A stretch of 64,000 nt of DNA, taken from positions 1-64,000 of the forward strand of contig NZ_SJOF01000003.1 in NCBI RefSeq assembly GCF_004331255.1, given 5' to 3'. A program made the translations under genes and the position numbers. Positions within the stretch are counted from its first letter, which is position 1; the number at the start of each line of letters is the position of its first letter. The notes under the pieces were generated by a model. That model saw nothing but the letters and a program-made list of their open reading frames with translations, was not told the DNA's origin and did not search any database. Positions 9,475 to 19,729 of this stretch are shown here, in pieces. This DNA is from Acinetobacter sp. ANC 4173 (GTDB taxonomy: Bacteria; Pseudomonadota; Gammaproteobacteria; Pseudomonadales; Moraxellaceae).

Positions 9475-10932
9475 ATGACGGTTCAAACCTTCATCCCGAA
9501 TGGTGCCAACGCTGCCTCAGAAAACACTGTTACCCAGCCACAGCACACCCCAGCCACCGATGGATCAGTTAAAAAACTGTATATCGAAACGCAAGGGTGT
9601 CAGATGAATGAGTATGACAGTCACCGTATGGCAGACTTACTTGGCGACTCACACGGCTATGTACTGACTCAAGACCCGAAAGAAGCGGATATTCTATTGA
9701 TGAATACCTGCTCTATTCGTGAAAAAGCACAAGAAAAAGTGTTCTCTGAGCTAGGTCGTTGGCGCAAGCTGAAAGACAAAAATCCCGATCTGATTATTGG
9801 GGTTGGTGGTTGTGTAGCCTCACAAGAAGGCGACAACATTCAAAAACGTGCCAATTATGTCGATATGATTTTTGGCCCACAAACCTTGCACCGTTTGCCG
9901 CAAATGCTCGATCAGCATTTCGATCAAATCGAAAAACCCAAGAAAGAAAAAATCAAACTGGTAGATATTTCTTTCCCTGACATTGAAAAATTCGACTTTT
10001 TACCTGAACCGCGTGTGGAAGGTTACAAGGCTTTTGTTTCAATTATGGAAGGTTGTTCAAAATATTGTTCATTCTGTGTGGTGCCCTACACCCGTGGTGA
10101 AGAAGTTTCACGTCCACTGGATGATGTTTTAGCAGAAATTGCCACCTTAGCCGAAAAAGGCGTACGTGAGATTTCTTTGTTAGGTCAAAACGTCAATGGT
10201 TACCGCGGTGAAACATTCGAAGGCAATATCTGTACTTTTGCAGACTTGTTACGTCTGGTTGCAGAAATTCCGGGGATTGGGCGTTTGCGTTATACCACCT
10301 CACATCCGCTTGAATTTAATGATGACTTGATTCAATGCTACCGTGACCTCCCGCAAATGGTGTCGCATCTACATTTGCCTGTACAAAGTGGCTCAAACGA
10401 TGTACTGCAAGCCATGAAGCGTAACCACACCATTGATGTGTATATCGACAAAATTGCCAAATTACGCAAAGTGCGTCCGGATATGCATTTATCCAGTGAC
10501 TTTATCATTGGCTTCCCGGGTGAAACCGATGCTCACTTTGAAGAAACCTATCAATTTATCAAAGATATGGACTTCGACCACTCTTACAGTTTTGTTTATT
10601 CAAAACGCCCGGGTACACCTGCGTCTGACCTTGAAGACACCACCCCTGAAGACGTGAAAAAAGAACGGTTAGCCAAAGTTCAAAAGTGGATTAAACAATC
10701 CAGCATTAAAAAGACGGATGACATGCTCGGCAGCATACAACGGGTATTAATTGAGAAAGTTTCGGATAAAGATCCTAACTTACTGATTGGTACAGCAGAC
10801 AACACCCGTTACGTGAGCTTTATCGGCGATGCAGCATGGGTTGGACGTTTCGCTGAGATCGAAATTACCGAGATTAAAACTTTGAATTTTGTTTATGGTG
10901 AACTCTTGAATCTTGAGCCTGACGTGGCGTAA
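9475..10932 (+). CDS. miaB: tRNA-2-methylthio-N6-dimethylallyladenosine synthase
   Basis: Radical-SAM methylthiotransferase that converts i6A37 to ms2i6A37 in tRNAs reading UNN codons. The N-terminal UPF0004 domain carries the auxiliary cluster cysteines C42, C79 and C113. The radical-SAM domain has C194-x3-C198-x2-C201 in [11 protein letters not shown], and a TRAM domain closes the protein. The first 30 residues are a Thr/Pro/Gln-rich extension. First gene of the miaB-phoH-ybeY operon, a common gammaproteobacterial order. Confidence 0.96.
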   Translation: MTVQTFIPNGANAASENTVTQPQHTPATDGSVKKLYIETQGCQMNEYDSHRMADLLGDSHGYVLTQDPKEADILLMNTCSIREKAQEKVFSELGRWRKLKDKNPDLIIGVGGCVASQEGDNIQKRANYVDMIFGPQTLHRLPQMLDQHFDQIEKPKKEKIKLVDISFPDIEKFDFLPEPRVEGYKAFVSIMEGCSKYCSFCVVPYTRGEEVSRPLDDVLAEIATLAEKGVREISLLGQNVNGYRGETFEGNICTFADLLRLVAEIPGIGRLRYTTSHPLEFNDDLIQCYRDLPQMVSHLHLPVQSGSNDVLQAMKRNHTIDVYIDKIAKLRKVRPDMHLSSDFIIGFPGETDAHFEETYQFIKDMDFDHSYSFVYSKRPGTPASDLEDTTPEDVKKERLAKVQKWIKQSSIKKTDDMLGSIQRVLIEKVSDKDPNLLIGTADNTRYVSFIGDAAWVGRFAEIEITEIKTLNFVYGELLNLEPDVA

Positions 10933-10971
10933 TGTAAGGGTATAGATTCAAGCTACCATAAAGGAACTCTC

Positions 10972-12048
10972 TTGACTGCAGCGATTCGACGTACAGTAAC
11001 TTTTCCTGGTATTTCAATGGAGCGTTTAAAGAGCATGCTCGGTGCTTATAACGGTCACTTGAAACAAATTGAACAACGTTTAGATGTCCAAATTTCCCAT
11101 CGAGGTGATTATTTCTACATCGATGGGGAGATTGATGCAGTCGAAAGAGCCGAGATACTCTTGCAACGTCTGCATGAAGAAGCTGAAACCTCTCAACAAA
11201 TTACTGCCGACGTCATCCACATGATGATTCAAGGCAGCCAAACTGACCGTGAAATTCAAGAAGACTTTTCTGATAATGACCACACAGGTTTGGAAGATGT
11301 TTATCTACAAACCCGTAAAGGTCGGATTAACCCACGCGGTGCAAACCAACGACGCTATGTCCAGCGTATTCTGCAAAGCGATATTTCATTTGGTATTGGC
11401 CCTGCAGGTACAGGTAAGACTTATCTTGCCGTTGCAGCCGCCGTCGACATGTTAGAACGCAATGAAATCCAACGAATTTTATTGGTGCGTCCTGCGGTTG
11501 AAGCAGGTGAAAAACTCGGTTTCCTACCGGGTGACTTAAGCCAGAAAATCGATCCATACCTCCGCCCTTTATACGATGCATTGTATGAAATGCTCGGTTT
11601 TGAAAAAGTGGCGAAACTGATTGAACGTCAAGTGATTGAAGTCGCACCACTGGCCTACATGCGTGGTCGTACCTTAAATCATTCTTTTGTCATTCTGGAC
11701 GAAGCACAAAATACTACGCCTGAACAAATGAAAATGTTTCTGACTCGTTTGGGCTTTGGTTCACGTGCGGTGATTACGGGGGATGTCACGCAGGTCGACT
11801 TACCGCGTGGTCAACAATCAGGTCTCTCACATGCACTACGTGTCATTGAAAATGTAAAAGAAATTCACATCACCCGCTTCCATTCACGTGATGTGGTTCG
11901 TCATCAACTGGTTCAAAAAATCGTAGAAGCCTACGAAGGTTGGGACAGTGAACAACAACGCCTGAGTGCCGAAGCACGTGCAGAACGTAAAGCGCGTCAA
12001 GAAGCCTTAATTGCTGAAAATGATGCTGCTGCGGATGCACAAGATTAA
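10972..12048 (+). CDS. ybeZ: PhoH-family ATPase (YbeZ)
   Basis: Cytoplasmic P-loop ATPase linked to RNA and ribosome maturation; in E. coli it partners YbeY. Walker A GPAGTGKT is at residues 143-150 and a Walker B-type ILDEAQN segment at about 238-244. The KH-like N-terminus and a charged Ala/Glu tail fit the family. The start is TTG: AAGGAA lies 5 bp upstream and no better ATG fits. It sits 39 bp after miaB and 18 bp before ybeY. Confidence 0.92.
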   Translation: MTAAIRRTVTFPGISMERLKSMLGAYNGHLKQIEQRLDVQISHRGDYFYIDGEIDAVERAEILLQRLHEEAETSQQITADVIHMMIQGSQTDREIQEDFSDNDHTGLEDVYLQTRKGRINPRGANQRRYVQRILQSDISFGIGPAGTGKTYLAVAAAVDMLERNEIQRILLVRPAVEAGEKLGFLPGDLSQKIDPYLRPLYDALYEMLGFEKVAKLIERQVIEVAPLAYMRGRTLNHSFVILDEAQNTTPEQMKMFLTRLGFGSRAVITGDVTQVDLPRGQQSGLSHALRVIENVKEIHITRFHSRDVVRHQLVQKIVEAYEGWDSEQQRLSAEARAERKARQEALIAENDAAADAQD

Positions 12049-12066
12049 CCGCTTTAAGGATTCATT

Positions 12067-12549
12067 TTGAAACTTAGTCTTTCTCTACAACAGTCGTTTC
12101 AGTCCCCAGCGTTGGTACTGAAACGCGCTTATCTCAAAAAAATCGTGGAAACCAGCTTACGCCATATCGATACACAAAGTGACTGTGAAATCGGTATTGC
12201 CTGTGTCGACAATGATGAAAGTCATAAATTGAATTTGGAATATCGCGGTAAAGATAAACCAACCAATGTCTTGTCTTTTCCAAGCGACCTGCCTGATGAA
12301 ATGGCACAAGTTCTTGATTCATTTCCGCTTGGAGATTTAGTCATTTGTATTCCTGTTGTGCTTTTAGAAGCACAGGAGCAAAACAAGACACCGCTTGCCC
12401 ATTTTACGCACATGCTGGTACATGGCACTTTGCACTTAATGGGCTACGACCATGAAACCTCCGAAGCCGATGCTGAGGAAATGGAAGCTCTGGAAATTGA
12501 AATCTTGGCGAAACTGGGTTTTGACAATCCCTATTTAGAACAAGCGTAG
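12067..12549 (+). CDS. ybeY: Endoribonuclease / rRNA maturation factor YbeY
   Basis: Zinc-dependent single-strand endoribonuclease needed for 16S rRNA 3' maturation and 70S quality control. The metal site H-x3-H-x5-H is complete (H119, H123, H129 in [11 protein letters not shown]). The start is TTG with AAGGA 6 bp upstream, the second TTG start in this operon. A terminator follows at 12556, so miaB-ybeZ-ybeY form one unit. Confidence 0.94.
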   Translation: MKLSLSLQQSFQSPALVLKRAYLKKIVETSLRHIDTQSDCEIGIACVDNDESHKLNLEYRGKDKPTNVLSFPSDLPDEMAQVLDSFPLGDLVICIPVVLLEAQEQNKTPLAHFTHMLVHGTLHLMGYDHETSEADAEEMEALEIEILAKLGFDNPYLEQA

Positions 12550-12555
12550 ATCCTA

Positions 12556-12581
12556 AAATGCGAGCTTCGGCTCGCTTTTTT
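12556..12581 (+). terminator. Terminator of the miaB-ybeZ-ybeY operon
   Basis: GCGAGC-TTCG-GCTCGC hairpin with a stable UUCG tetraloop followed by six T's, 10 bp after the ybeY stop. Confidence 0.92.
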
Positions 12582-12627
12582 ATGTCAACAATAATGACAA
12601 ATATCAATTAGCGAAGACAGGACAAAT

Positions 12628-12933
12628 ATGAAATACGTGGTCATTTTTAAAGCCAAAATTAAAGCCTTAGATGAACAATATTCTCAAACCGCGCAGTTAT
12701 TACGTGAAAAAGCACTGAGTCAGTTTAATTGTCAAAAGTTTGAAGCCATTTCCGAGCAAGACTTTGAAATTGCATTGTCTTACTGGGACAGCTTGGCAGA
12801 CATTCGGGCATGGCATCACGATGCCGAACATCAAGTGGCACAGCAATTAGGCAAAGAACAATGGTATCAATCCTTTAGTGTAGAAATTTGTAAAATTGAA
12901 CACCACTACTTCAACTCAGCCCATTCAATTTAA
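12628..12933 (+). CDS. Antibiotic biosynthesis monooxygenase (ABM)-fold protein
   Basis: A 101-residue protein of the dimeric alpha/beta-barrel ABM type. It has a beta-strand start (MKYVVIFKAKI), a central helix and the typical SYWDSLADIRAWHHDAEH segment seen in heme-degrading and quinol-type monooxygenases and their non-catalytic relatives. Substrate unknown. Its stop codon overlaps that of the convergent TonB-like gene by 4 bp, so the two transcripts are antisense at their 3' ends and no terminator separates them. Confidence 0.75.
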   Translation: MKYVVIFKAKIKALDEQYSQTAQLLREKALSQFNCQKFEAISEQDFEIALSYWDSLADIRAWHHDAEHQVAQQLGKEQWYQSFSVEICKIEHHYFNSAHSI

Positions 12934-13838
12934 TGCACTTCAAACTCAGCTTCCGCAGGGTCAAAACGCCAAGTCCGCACAATACGTAACTCAGAGATAT
13001 CTTTCATATTACGATCAAATCCAGTAAATGGCGCTGCTTTACGTACCGATGCTTTGGCTGCTTCATCGAGTAAGTCGTGCCCAGAACTTTCAATTAAACG
13101 AATGGCTCGAATCCCGCCATTGCGGTTCAGAATCACCATCAAGCGAACTTCACCCGCTAAACGCTGTTGTTTTGCTTGATCTGGATAATAACGGTTGCCG
13201 TAAAATTCCACTTTCTGTCTAAATTTTTCTAAATATGCCGCTGTAATATCTTGCTTAGCTTGAATACCATCGACCGTTTTAATTTTCTGTTGGCGGCTGA
13301 AATTTTGTTGGCGCTGTAAATATTGTGCTTCCAGACTTGCCACCATGGCAGCTTTGGCTTGGAACTGACTATTTAATTCATCCATCGCCTTTTTCCGACG
13401 CGTTTGTTCAGCCTGCTTTTGCCAACTGAGCGTGGTCATCAAAACTTTTTCTTCAAAATTTAGTTCACGCTTTTGTTGGGTTTTTTGCAGGGTTTCCATC
13501 TGTTTTTCACCCGCACTTTGTTCCAGCATGGGTGCTGGCATGTCACTCGACATCCGATGCGCTTCGCGGAATGTTCCTGAACCTTTCTGATCTGCTTGTG
13601 CCAGAAAATCAGCTTGTTCAACCTTCTGCTCACTCGGTCGTAACGTGACCGCAATTTCCTTCACTGCCGAATCCTGTTGCGTGGGTGCAGCAAATTCAAT
13701 AGCTAAAACAGCAAGATGTAAAGCCAGCGCAAAACCCACCGCAGTTGTAAAAATCGGATCTTTCCACCACGCGCGCAACAAAGGCGTATAATTTATTTTA
13801 TTCAGGATCATAACTAACCGACAAACTGCCTTCCCCAC
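12930..13838 (-). CDS. TonB-like energy transducer
   Basis: Inner-membrane-anchored protein that would pass proton-motive force from ExbB/ExbD to outer-membrane receptors. After a short cytoplasmic N-terminus there is one membrane helix (about residues 33-50) and a long Gln/Lys-rich periplasmic coiled segment (about 90-205). The TonB C-terminal domain follows (GEVRLMVILNRNGGIRAIRLIESSG, then RTWRF). The start shown is GTG; an ATG nine codons later (13811) is equally possible. No exbB/exbD adjoin it. The long middle makes it resemble TolA/TonB hybrids. Confidence 0.82.
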   Translation of the reverse strand: MGKAVCRLVMILNKINYTPLLRAWWKDPIFTTAVGFALALHLAVLAIEFAAPTQQDSAVKEIAVTLRPSEQKVEQADFLAQADQKGSGTFREAHRMSSDMPAPMLEQSAGEKQMETLQKTQQKRELNFEEKVLMTTLSWQKQAEQTRRKKAMDELNSQFQAKAAMVASLEAQYLQRQQNFSRQQKIKTVDGIQAKQDITAAYLEKFRQKVEFYGNRYYPDQAKQQRLAGEVRLMVILNRNGGIRAIRLIESSGHDLLDEAAKASVRKAAPFTGFDRNMKDISELRIVRTWRFDPAEAEFEVH

Positions 13839-14041
13839 ACTGCATATACAGTAAAATTTTGACTTGGTTACTATTATGTTGATAAAAACCTGACGTTCAT
13901 CAATACAACAGAATTACTGCCTTAAAATACTGAAAATGGTGCAATTAATTTTGCTAAACTGCAAGATTGAATTTTTGTATTTTAAATACAATTCGGCAAA
14001 ATTAATCAAAAGCCAGTAGATTCACTTGCTAGGATGCCTGT

Positions 14042-14725
14042 ATGCAAACGCTACTTTCCAATATTTCTAAACGGCTACATCAAGTGTACCAAAAAGCGGA
14101 AGGCTTTATTGAAGATGAACGTGAATTTCCACTCTCACAAGTCTTTTTAAATGCGACTTTCCAACGCTTTGTCACTGACAATGTAAAAATGCTGAAAGAT
14201 TTGCATGCCGACCTACATGATGACTGGTTACGTTTATATGCCACTTTAGAATTTAAAGGAATTTATACCACCCTTTCTGTCGATCTAAAGCTGGTTCAAA
14301 TGGAAATGAATAAAGATATTCAACTGATTGTGTTCGAGCAAATTAGTGATACGCAGGTGATCGAAGCTAAATTCCAAAATGTGTTCCATAAACTTGGTTT
14401 TAACGCTGCCCTGTTTTTCTATCAAAAAATTCTGAATAAAGATCCTTTAGGCATGATTTTAGAAAAATTGAATGTGATTAAGGTAAAAGATGATTTATTA
14501 CATCTAGATTTGAATCGTTGGCTCGGTAAAAAACGCTCGATTCTGGATACCCTCAATAAGGTACATGTCAATCATGCAGTTTTGCGCGAAGCTGAATTGG
14601 TGGTTCTAGGTAATGTCAATTTAGCCGCCTTATTTGGCAGAATGACTGAAGATGAAATTGAAGATTGGGCACATGAGGGAATTCCTGAAAACCACGTCAC
14701 CCCCATTAAACAAAAGCGCGCATAA
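14042..14725 (+). CDS. Uncharacterised protein
   Basis: A 227-residue soluble-looking protein, alternating helical N-terminus (FIEDEREFPLSQVFL) and beta-rich middle (LEFKGIYTTLSVDLKLVQMEM), ending in a basic tail. No signal peptide or catalytic motif is seen and I do not recognise the family. It is divergent from the tonB-like gene across a 203-bp gap and 166 bp ahead of the DUF3108 gene. The codon use looks ordinary for the window. Confidence 0.6.
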   Translation: MQTLLSNISKRLHQVYQKAEGFIEDEREFPLSQVFLNATFQRFVTDNVKMLKDLHADLHDDWLRLYATLEFKGIYTTLSVDLKLVQMEMNKDIQLIVFEQISDTQVIEAKFQNVFHKLGFNAALFFYQKILNKDPLGMILEKLNVIKVKDDLLHLDLNRWLGKKRSILDTLNKVHVNHAVLREAELVVLGNVNLAALFGRMTEDEIEDWAHEGIPENHVTPIKQKRA

Positions 14726-14891
14726 GCACAGATTTCATCGCTAACTTGGCGTGAAATCCCAAGGAAAAAGGCTACAGGAAAGATACATTTTGCACAAAAA
14801 AGCAGATTTTATCTTCATAATGCGTAGGCATAATAAACGGGTGTAATTTTATACTGCACTTATTTTAAACTTCACAGGAACACTTTCACTA

Positions 14892-15605
14892 ATGGCTAAA
14901 AATGTTTTGAAAACAATAGCAATGACGACAGGCATTGCCTCTACATTGTTATTTACTGGCTTTTCCAGCCAAGCATTCGCCATGAGTCCCTTCCAAGCAA
15001 GTTATCAATTTAACTACAATGGCAAGAACATGGGCTCGGCAACTCGTACCTTAAGCAAATCAGGAAATACCTGGACCTATGTTTTTGCAGCCAAAGCTGG
15101 GGCAATTGCCTCTGCATCTGAAACCAGCCGCTTCAGTTTGAATGCTGGAAAAATTAGTTCCAATAGCTTCAGCCGAACCAGCAAAATTTTGGTGCATAAC
15201 AACACCATGACGATCAACTTTAATCCAAATAGCAAAACCATTAACACCAAAAAAGATGATAAAGCACGTTCATTTGCTTGGAAGGCTGGCGTACTGGATG
15301 AGCTGAATGCCGAATTGCAAATTCGTGAAGACTTGAAAGGTGTCGGCATGAAATCGACCTACCTGATTGCAGATGCAAAAGAAGTCGAAGCCCGCCAATT
15401 CATAAAACAAGGTTCTGAAAAAATTAAAACCTCTTATGGCACTTTCGATACCGTTAAAGTGGTGATGAAACATGATAAACCTGGTCGTGATACCATTTTC
15501 TGGTTAGCTCCGAAATTGGATTATCTACCAGTGAAAGTGACCCATCAGGATGGAAAATCATCTTACGGTCTACTGTTAACTGGATATAAAGGCCCCACTA
15601 ATTAG
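14892..15605 (+). CDS. DUF3108 periplasmic protein
   Basis: A 237-residue exported protein. A signal peptide with cleavage near SQAFA (residues 26-30) is followed by a beta-rich body. FQASYQFNYNGKNMGSATRTL and the closing DTIFWLAPKLDYLPVKV segment are typical of DUF3108, a family of predicted outer-membrane-associated lipocalin-like beta proteins of unknown role. AGGAACA precedes the ATG. It sits 89 bp before xpt with no terminator seen between, so read-through is possible. Confidence 0.8.
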   Translation: MAKNVLKTIAMTTGIASTLLFTGFSSQAFAMSPFQASYQFNYNGKNMGSATRTLSKSGNTWTYVFAAKAGAIASASETSRFSLNAGKISSNSFSRTSKILVHNNTMTINFNPNSKTINTKKDDKARSFAWKAGVLDELNAELQIREDLKGVGMKSTYLIADAKEVEARQFIKQGSEKIKTSYGTFDTVKVVMKHDKPGRDTIFWLAPKLDYLPVKVTHQDGKSSYGLLLTGYKGPTN

Positions 15606-15638
15606 ACCATTTAGTCAATTTTACTTGCATTTTTTCGG

Positions 15639-16270
<632 letters not shown>

Positions 16271-16290
16271 GTTCAAATCCTGTATTTAAA

Positions 16291-16317
16291 GAGCGCTTAA
16301 GCGCTCTTTTTTATTTT
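16291..16317 (+). terminator. Terminator of xpt
   Basis: Self-complementary GAGCGCTTAAGCGCTC followed by a T-run, 20 bp after the xpt stop. Confidence 0.85.
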
Positions 16318-16392
16318 GTCAGATCAAATCAGTAAATACGAAAGTGATTTGCCCTGAACAGTTTGATCTTTTTTTAGAAAAACTCAGAAAAC

Positions 16393-16806
16393 ATGCTGCT
16401 GTTTTTTAATACCCAACTCTCTTTTAATATTGGTATCCTCGATGTTGATCACTTTAAAACTTGAAATGATTTTTATGGTCATCACGCTGGTGATGATGTG
16501 CTCCAGCAGATGAGTAAATGCATTCAAACCGATTTAAGTGAGTATGATTTTCTTGACGAATTGGGGGAGAAGAATTTGTCATTATCTTACCAACCCATTC
16601 TGCCAAAGATGCCATCAAGCGCTTTAAACAAATACCTGCTGCGATTGAAGATCTGAAAATTCCGTATCTAGAAGAGGTGATCTGTTTTACCGTCAGTATT
16701 GGGGTCACTGAAGCACACGCTACAGACTTGAATGTGGGAACGGTATGAACTAGCCAAGCAAGCAGGACGCAATTGGGCTTCTTTAGACTGGCCTATTTGT
16801 AAATAG
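16393..16806 (+). pseudogene. Decayed diguanylate cyclase (GGDEF) remnant
   Basis: Three reading-frame pieces together spell a GGDEF domain. Frame 1 from 16393 gives NIGILDVDHFK, then an in-frame TGA at 16462-16464, then NDFYGHHAGDDVLQQMSKCI, matching the DxDHFKxxND and GHxxGD motifs. A frameshift near 16550 leads into GEEFVIILPTHSAKDAIKRF (the GGEEF signature as W-G-E-E-F, 16563 onward) and VSIGVTEAH. A second frameshift near 16735 restores YELAKQAGRNW, the usual GGDEF ending, to a TAG at 16804. The N-terminal sensory part is missing. No functional enzyme can be made without repair of all three lesions. Confidence 0.85.
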
Positions 16807-17061
16807 ATAAACTTAAATACAAAACAGAATCCCCTTATATTTGCTTCAAATTTTCTTCATCATTAATCCTAGAAGAACACTGTACTTACAACTCAATTAA
16901 ACACATAACCGTTCTTTTTCGCTAGAATTCACATTAGATTTACGGACTTAGTAAATTCATACAAGTCACAGCAGCACATGGTGGTTCTGCTAAAACATGA
17001 ATCTTGACGAAAATTGCTGTATCTCGTGATGGAGTTTACGGCACGCAAAGGCAAATCATCT

Positions 17062-17430
17062 ATGGAAAATACGATTCTCTGTCCTAAATGTGGTTCCAGT
17101 GACGTTGAAAAACGCGACCATGACCAACACCTGAAAAAAGCCAGTGGGATTTTACTGGGTTCTGCAGGCGTTGCAGCAGGAACTGTGGGTGGCGCTGCCA
17201 CTGGAGCATCAACAGGTGCCGCTATTGGAGCTGTAGCTGGACCACTGGGCGTTATTGTGGGCGGTACAATAGGCACTTTTATTGGTGGAATTAGTGTTGG
17301 AATTACAGGGGGCTTTCTAGGTAACTATTTTGGCAAGAAAGCAGGTGTTGTGATTGATCAGAATATTTTTCTCGATTACAAATGTTCAAAATGTAATTAT
17401 CGCTTTAAGCAAAAAATTGAGAAATCATAA
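17062..17430 (+). CDS. Glycine-zipper membrane hairpin flanked by half zinc ribbons
   Basis: A 122-residue protein. The N-terminus has C7-x2-C10 in CPKCGSSD and the C-terminus has C108-x2-C111 in YKCSKCNYRF. Between them lies a Gly/Ala-rich glycine-zipper hydrophobic region (about residues 29-98) that can form a membrane hairpin. The two CxxC pairs could close one zinc ribbon on the cytoplasmic face. I chose ATG 17062 because the zinc knuckle then starts at residue 7; in-frame upstream starts at 17014 and 17029 exist. Function unknown. Confidence 0.7.
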   Translation: MENTILCPKCGSSDVEKRDHDQHLKKASGILLGSAGVAAGTVGGAATGASTGAAIGAVAGPLGVIVGGTIGTFIGGISVGITGGFLGNYFGKKAGVVIDQNIFLDYKCSKCNYRFKQKIEKS

Positions 17431-17457
17431 GCCCGTATTGGCTTAGGTTCAAAAACA

Positions 17458-17488
17458 AAAGGTCACCGTCATCTTGACGCTGACCTTT
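17458..17488. terminator. Bidirectional terminator between the glycine-zipper gene and wrbA
   Basis: Stem AAAGGTCA/TGACCTTT with an inner CGTCA/TGACG stem between convergent genes. The flanking A- and T-tracts are short. Confidence 0.7.
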
Positions 17489-17492
17489 CACG

Positions 17493-18095
17493 TTAAACCA
17501 GCGGAGTCTGCAACTTTTGTACGATGGTAGCTAAACGACGCCCTTGTTCCGTACAGAGCACTTTTTCATCTTGACTCAACTGCTGATCATGGCGTGGACC
17601 ACTCACATGACTTGCACCATAAGGTGTCCCACCTGTTTTGGTATTCGACAATGCAGCTTGCGCATTGGTTAATCCCATCACCATCATGCCATGATGAAAT
17701 AATGGAGGAAGCATCGTTAACAAGGTACTTTCCTGTCCACCATGCATTGAACCTGACGCGGTAAAAACACAGGCTGGCTTATTATGCAAAGCACCGTTTA
17801 ACCACAGACTGGTGGTCTGATCCCAGAAATATTTCATTTCTGATGCCATATTGCCAAAACGTGTAGGTGAACCTAAAGCTAAACCCGAACAATACTGTAA
17901 ATCTTCTAAAGTACAATAAATATCCCCTTCAGCAGGAATACTTGCAGCCGCTTCCGTCACCACTGTAGCCAAATTGGGCACAGTACGAATCTTGACAGCC
18001 ATCCCTGTCGACTCGATGCCATTGGCAATTAAATGCGCCATTTCTTTGGTAGAGCCATATTTGCTGTAATATAAAACAAGGACATAAGATTGCAT
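17493..18095 (-). CDS. wrbA: NAD(P)H:quinone oxidoreductase WrbA
   Basis: FMN-dependent flavodoxin-fold enzyme that reduces quinones by two electrons and so limits oxidative stress. The flavodoxin phosphate loop YYSKYGSTKEMA is at residues 9-20, and the SPTRFGNM and HGGQEST FMN-binding loops and the C-terminal GGTPYGASHVSG segment are typical of WrbA. Length 200 residues against 198 in E. coli. Monocistronic, divergent from the YihY-type gene. Confidence 0.93.
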   Translation of the reverse strand: MQSYVLVLYYSKYGSTKEMAHLIANGIESTGMAVKIRTVPNLATVVTEAAASIPAEGDIYCTLEDLQYCSGLALGSPTRFGNMASEMKYFWDQTTSLWLNGALHNKPACVFTASGSMHGGQESTLLTMLPPLFHHGMMVMGLTNAQAALSNTKTGGTPYGASHVSGPRHDQQLSQDEKVLCTEQGRRLATIVQKLQTPLV

Positions 18096-18206
18096 GGCAT
18101 TTATGATCTAAGCTAAAAATGAAAACTATACGGTATTTTTCCGACTTTTTGGTTAAGCTTGTGCTTGAAAATTATATAAAATGATCAAAATTGAGACTAG
18201 AAACGC

Positions 18207-19457
18207 ATGATAGAAAAGTATTTAGTAAGACTGCCTTTTTATAGCAAAACTTGGTTTCAGTTTGTTTTATTTGTCCTTCGACGTTTTGAAGCAGACCGAT
18301 GCCGCGAACAAGCAGGTTCTTTAACCTATACCACACTGTTTGCGGTGGTTCCGATGTTAACCGTATTTTTAGTGATTATTTCTTCAATTAAAGCCCTAGA
18401 GCCTGCTCGACAACAGCTACAGCAGTTGATTTATAGTAATTTTTTACCAAAAACCACCATTGCTTTTGACAAAGTCCTGACCGCATTTACCGACAAATCC
18501 AGCAACTTGACGGTCATCGGGATTTTGTTTCTGTTCATTACCACCGTTATGATGCTGACCAGTATTGAAAACGTGTTTAATCGTATTTGGCGTGTTCGGG
18601 AAAAACGGGGTGGCATGATTGGCTTCATGCGTTATTGGACCATTATTTCTTTAGGCCCGATCATATTAGGCAGTGCCTTTGTATTATCTTCTACTGTAGC
18701 CTCCATGAATCTGCTAAGTAGCCATTTGGCAGGCTATGAAGTCGATGGTGCTTTCCTGCTCTGGCTCATCTCCTTTACGCTTTCGATTCTAGGTTTTTTT
18801 ATTTTATATTGGACCATTCCCAATCGAAGTGTCCCAATTAAAGCCGCCCTCTTTGCAGGCATATTCAGCGCCAGTATTTTTGAATTATTAAAAAACTTAT
18901 TCGGTTACATCATGTCTAATTTCACCAGTTATGAAATTATCTATGGTGCATTTGCCGCGCTCCCTATTTTTCTATTATGGATTTTTCTGTCTTGGAATAT
19001 TGTGCTGCTTGGTGTCGAAATTAGTTATGCACTGACCGCTTTTTATACAGGAAAAGAACAACGGCGCCATCCTGTGATTATGCTGCTGGATATCCTGCAA
19101 CTTTTCCATATCAAGCAACAAAGTGGTGAAAGCATGTCCGACAAAGAAGCGCTGGATGTTTTAGGTCGAGAAGAAATTGGCCACTGGCCAAGCTATGTTT
19201 TATTACTAGAGCAGCAAAATTTAGTGAAGCGTACCGATAACAATGAATATGTGTTAGTCCGTAATTTAACGCAGGTCGATTTTTGGAGTTTTTATAAATC
19301 ACTTCCCTACCCACTACCACGTCGTCCTGATGTTAAAAATATTCATCTCGATGATCATGAGTGGATGCAGCGGATTGGTCCCATGTTTGAAGAAGCGGAT
19401 GATTATCTGGCCGCCAAACTCTCTCTCCCCTTGGCGAGCATTTTTGAGCAGCGTTAA
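18207..19457 (+). CDS. YihY/BrkB-family inner membrane protein
   Basis: A 416-residue membrane protein with about six hydrophobic helices in the first 285 residues and a cytoplasmic, winged-helix-like C-terminal third. The N-terminal RFEADRCREQAGSLTYTTLFAVVPML segment and the FGYIMSNFTSYEIIYGAFAALPIFLLWI segment are hallmarks of the YihY (formerly RNase BN/BrkB) family. The older RNase BN assignment is wrong for this family; its role is unsettled. Confidence 0.88.
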   Translation: MIEKYLVRLPFYSKTWFQFVLFVLRRFEADRCREQAGSLTYTTLFAVVPMLTVFLVIISSIKALEPARQQLQQLIYSNFLPKTTIAFDKVLTAFTDKSSNLTVIGILFLFITTVMMLTSIENVFNRIWRVREKRGGMIGFMRYWTIISLGPIILGSAFVLSSTVASMNLLSSHLAGYEVDGAFLLWLISFTLSILGFFILYWTIPNRSVPIKAALFAGIFSASIFELLKNLFGYIMSNFTSYEIIYGAFAALPIFLLWIFLSWNIVLLGVEISYALTAFYTGKEQRRHPVIMLLDILQLFHIKQQSGESMSDKEALDVLGREEIGHWPSYVLLLEQQNLVKRTDNNEYVLVRNLTQVDFWSFYKSLPYPLPRRPDVKNIHLDDHEWMQRIGPMFEEADDYLAAKLSLPLASIFEQR

Positions 19458-19471
19458 ACCCCATTAAGCAA

Positions 19472-19498
19472 AAGAGATGAAATCGCACTTCATCTCTT
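19472..19498 (+). terminator. Weak terminator-like hairpin after the YihY-type gene
   Basis: Nine-bp stem AAGAGATGA/TCATCTCTT 15 bp after the stop codon, but followed by CCTC instead of a T-run. Confidence 0.4.
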
Positions 19499-19729
19499 CC
19501 TCAACCCAACATTCACACCCATATTCTCATTTTATCAATCTATTTTTAAATCACATTAGACCCATTACTGGTGATGTAATTTTCCAAATTACAAACTATA
19601 AATCGTTCAAAAAATAAGCTAATATAAATTTCGATCCAAATAATAAAATGATCTAAAAACAAAATATAGAAGAAGAACCACTCATCACAAGCAAGACTTT
19701 TATTTGTGTAATTCAGTTGAGAATTCACT

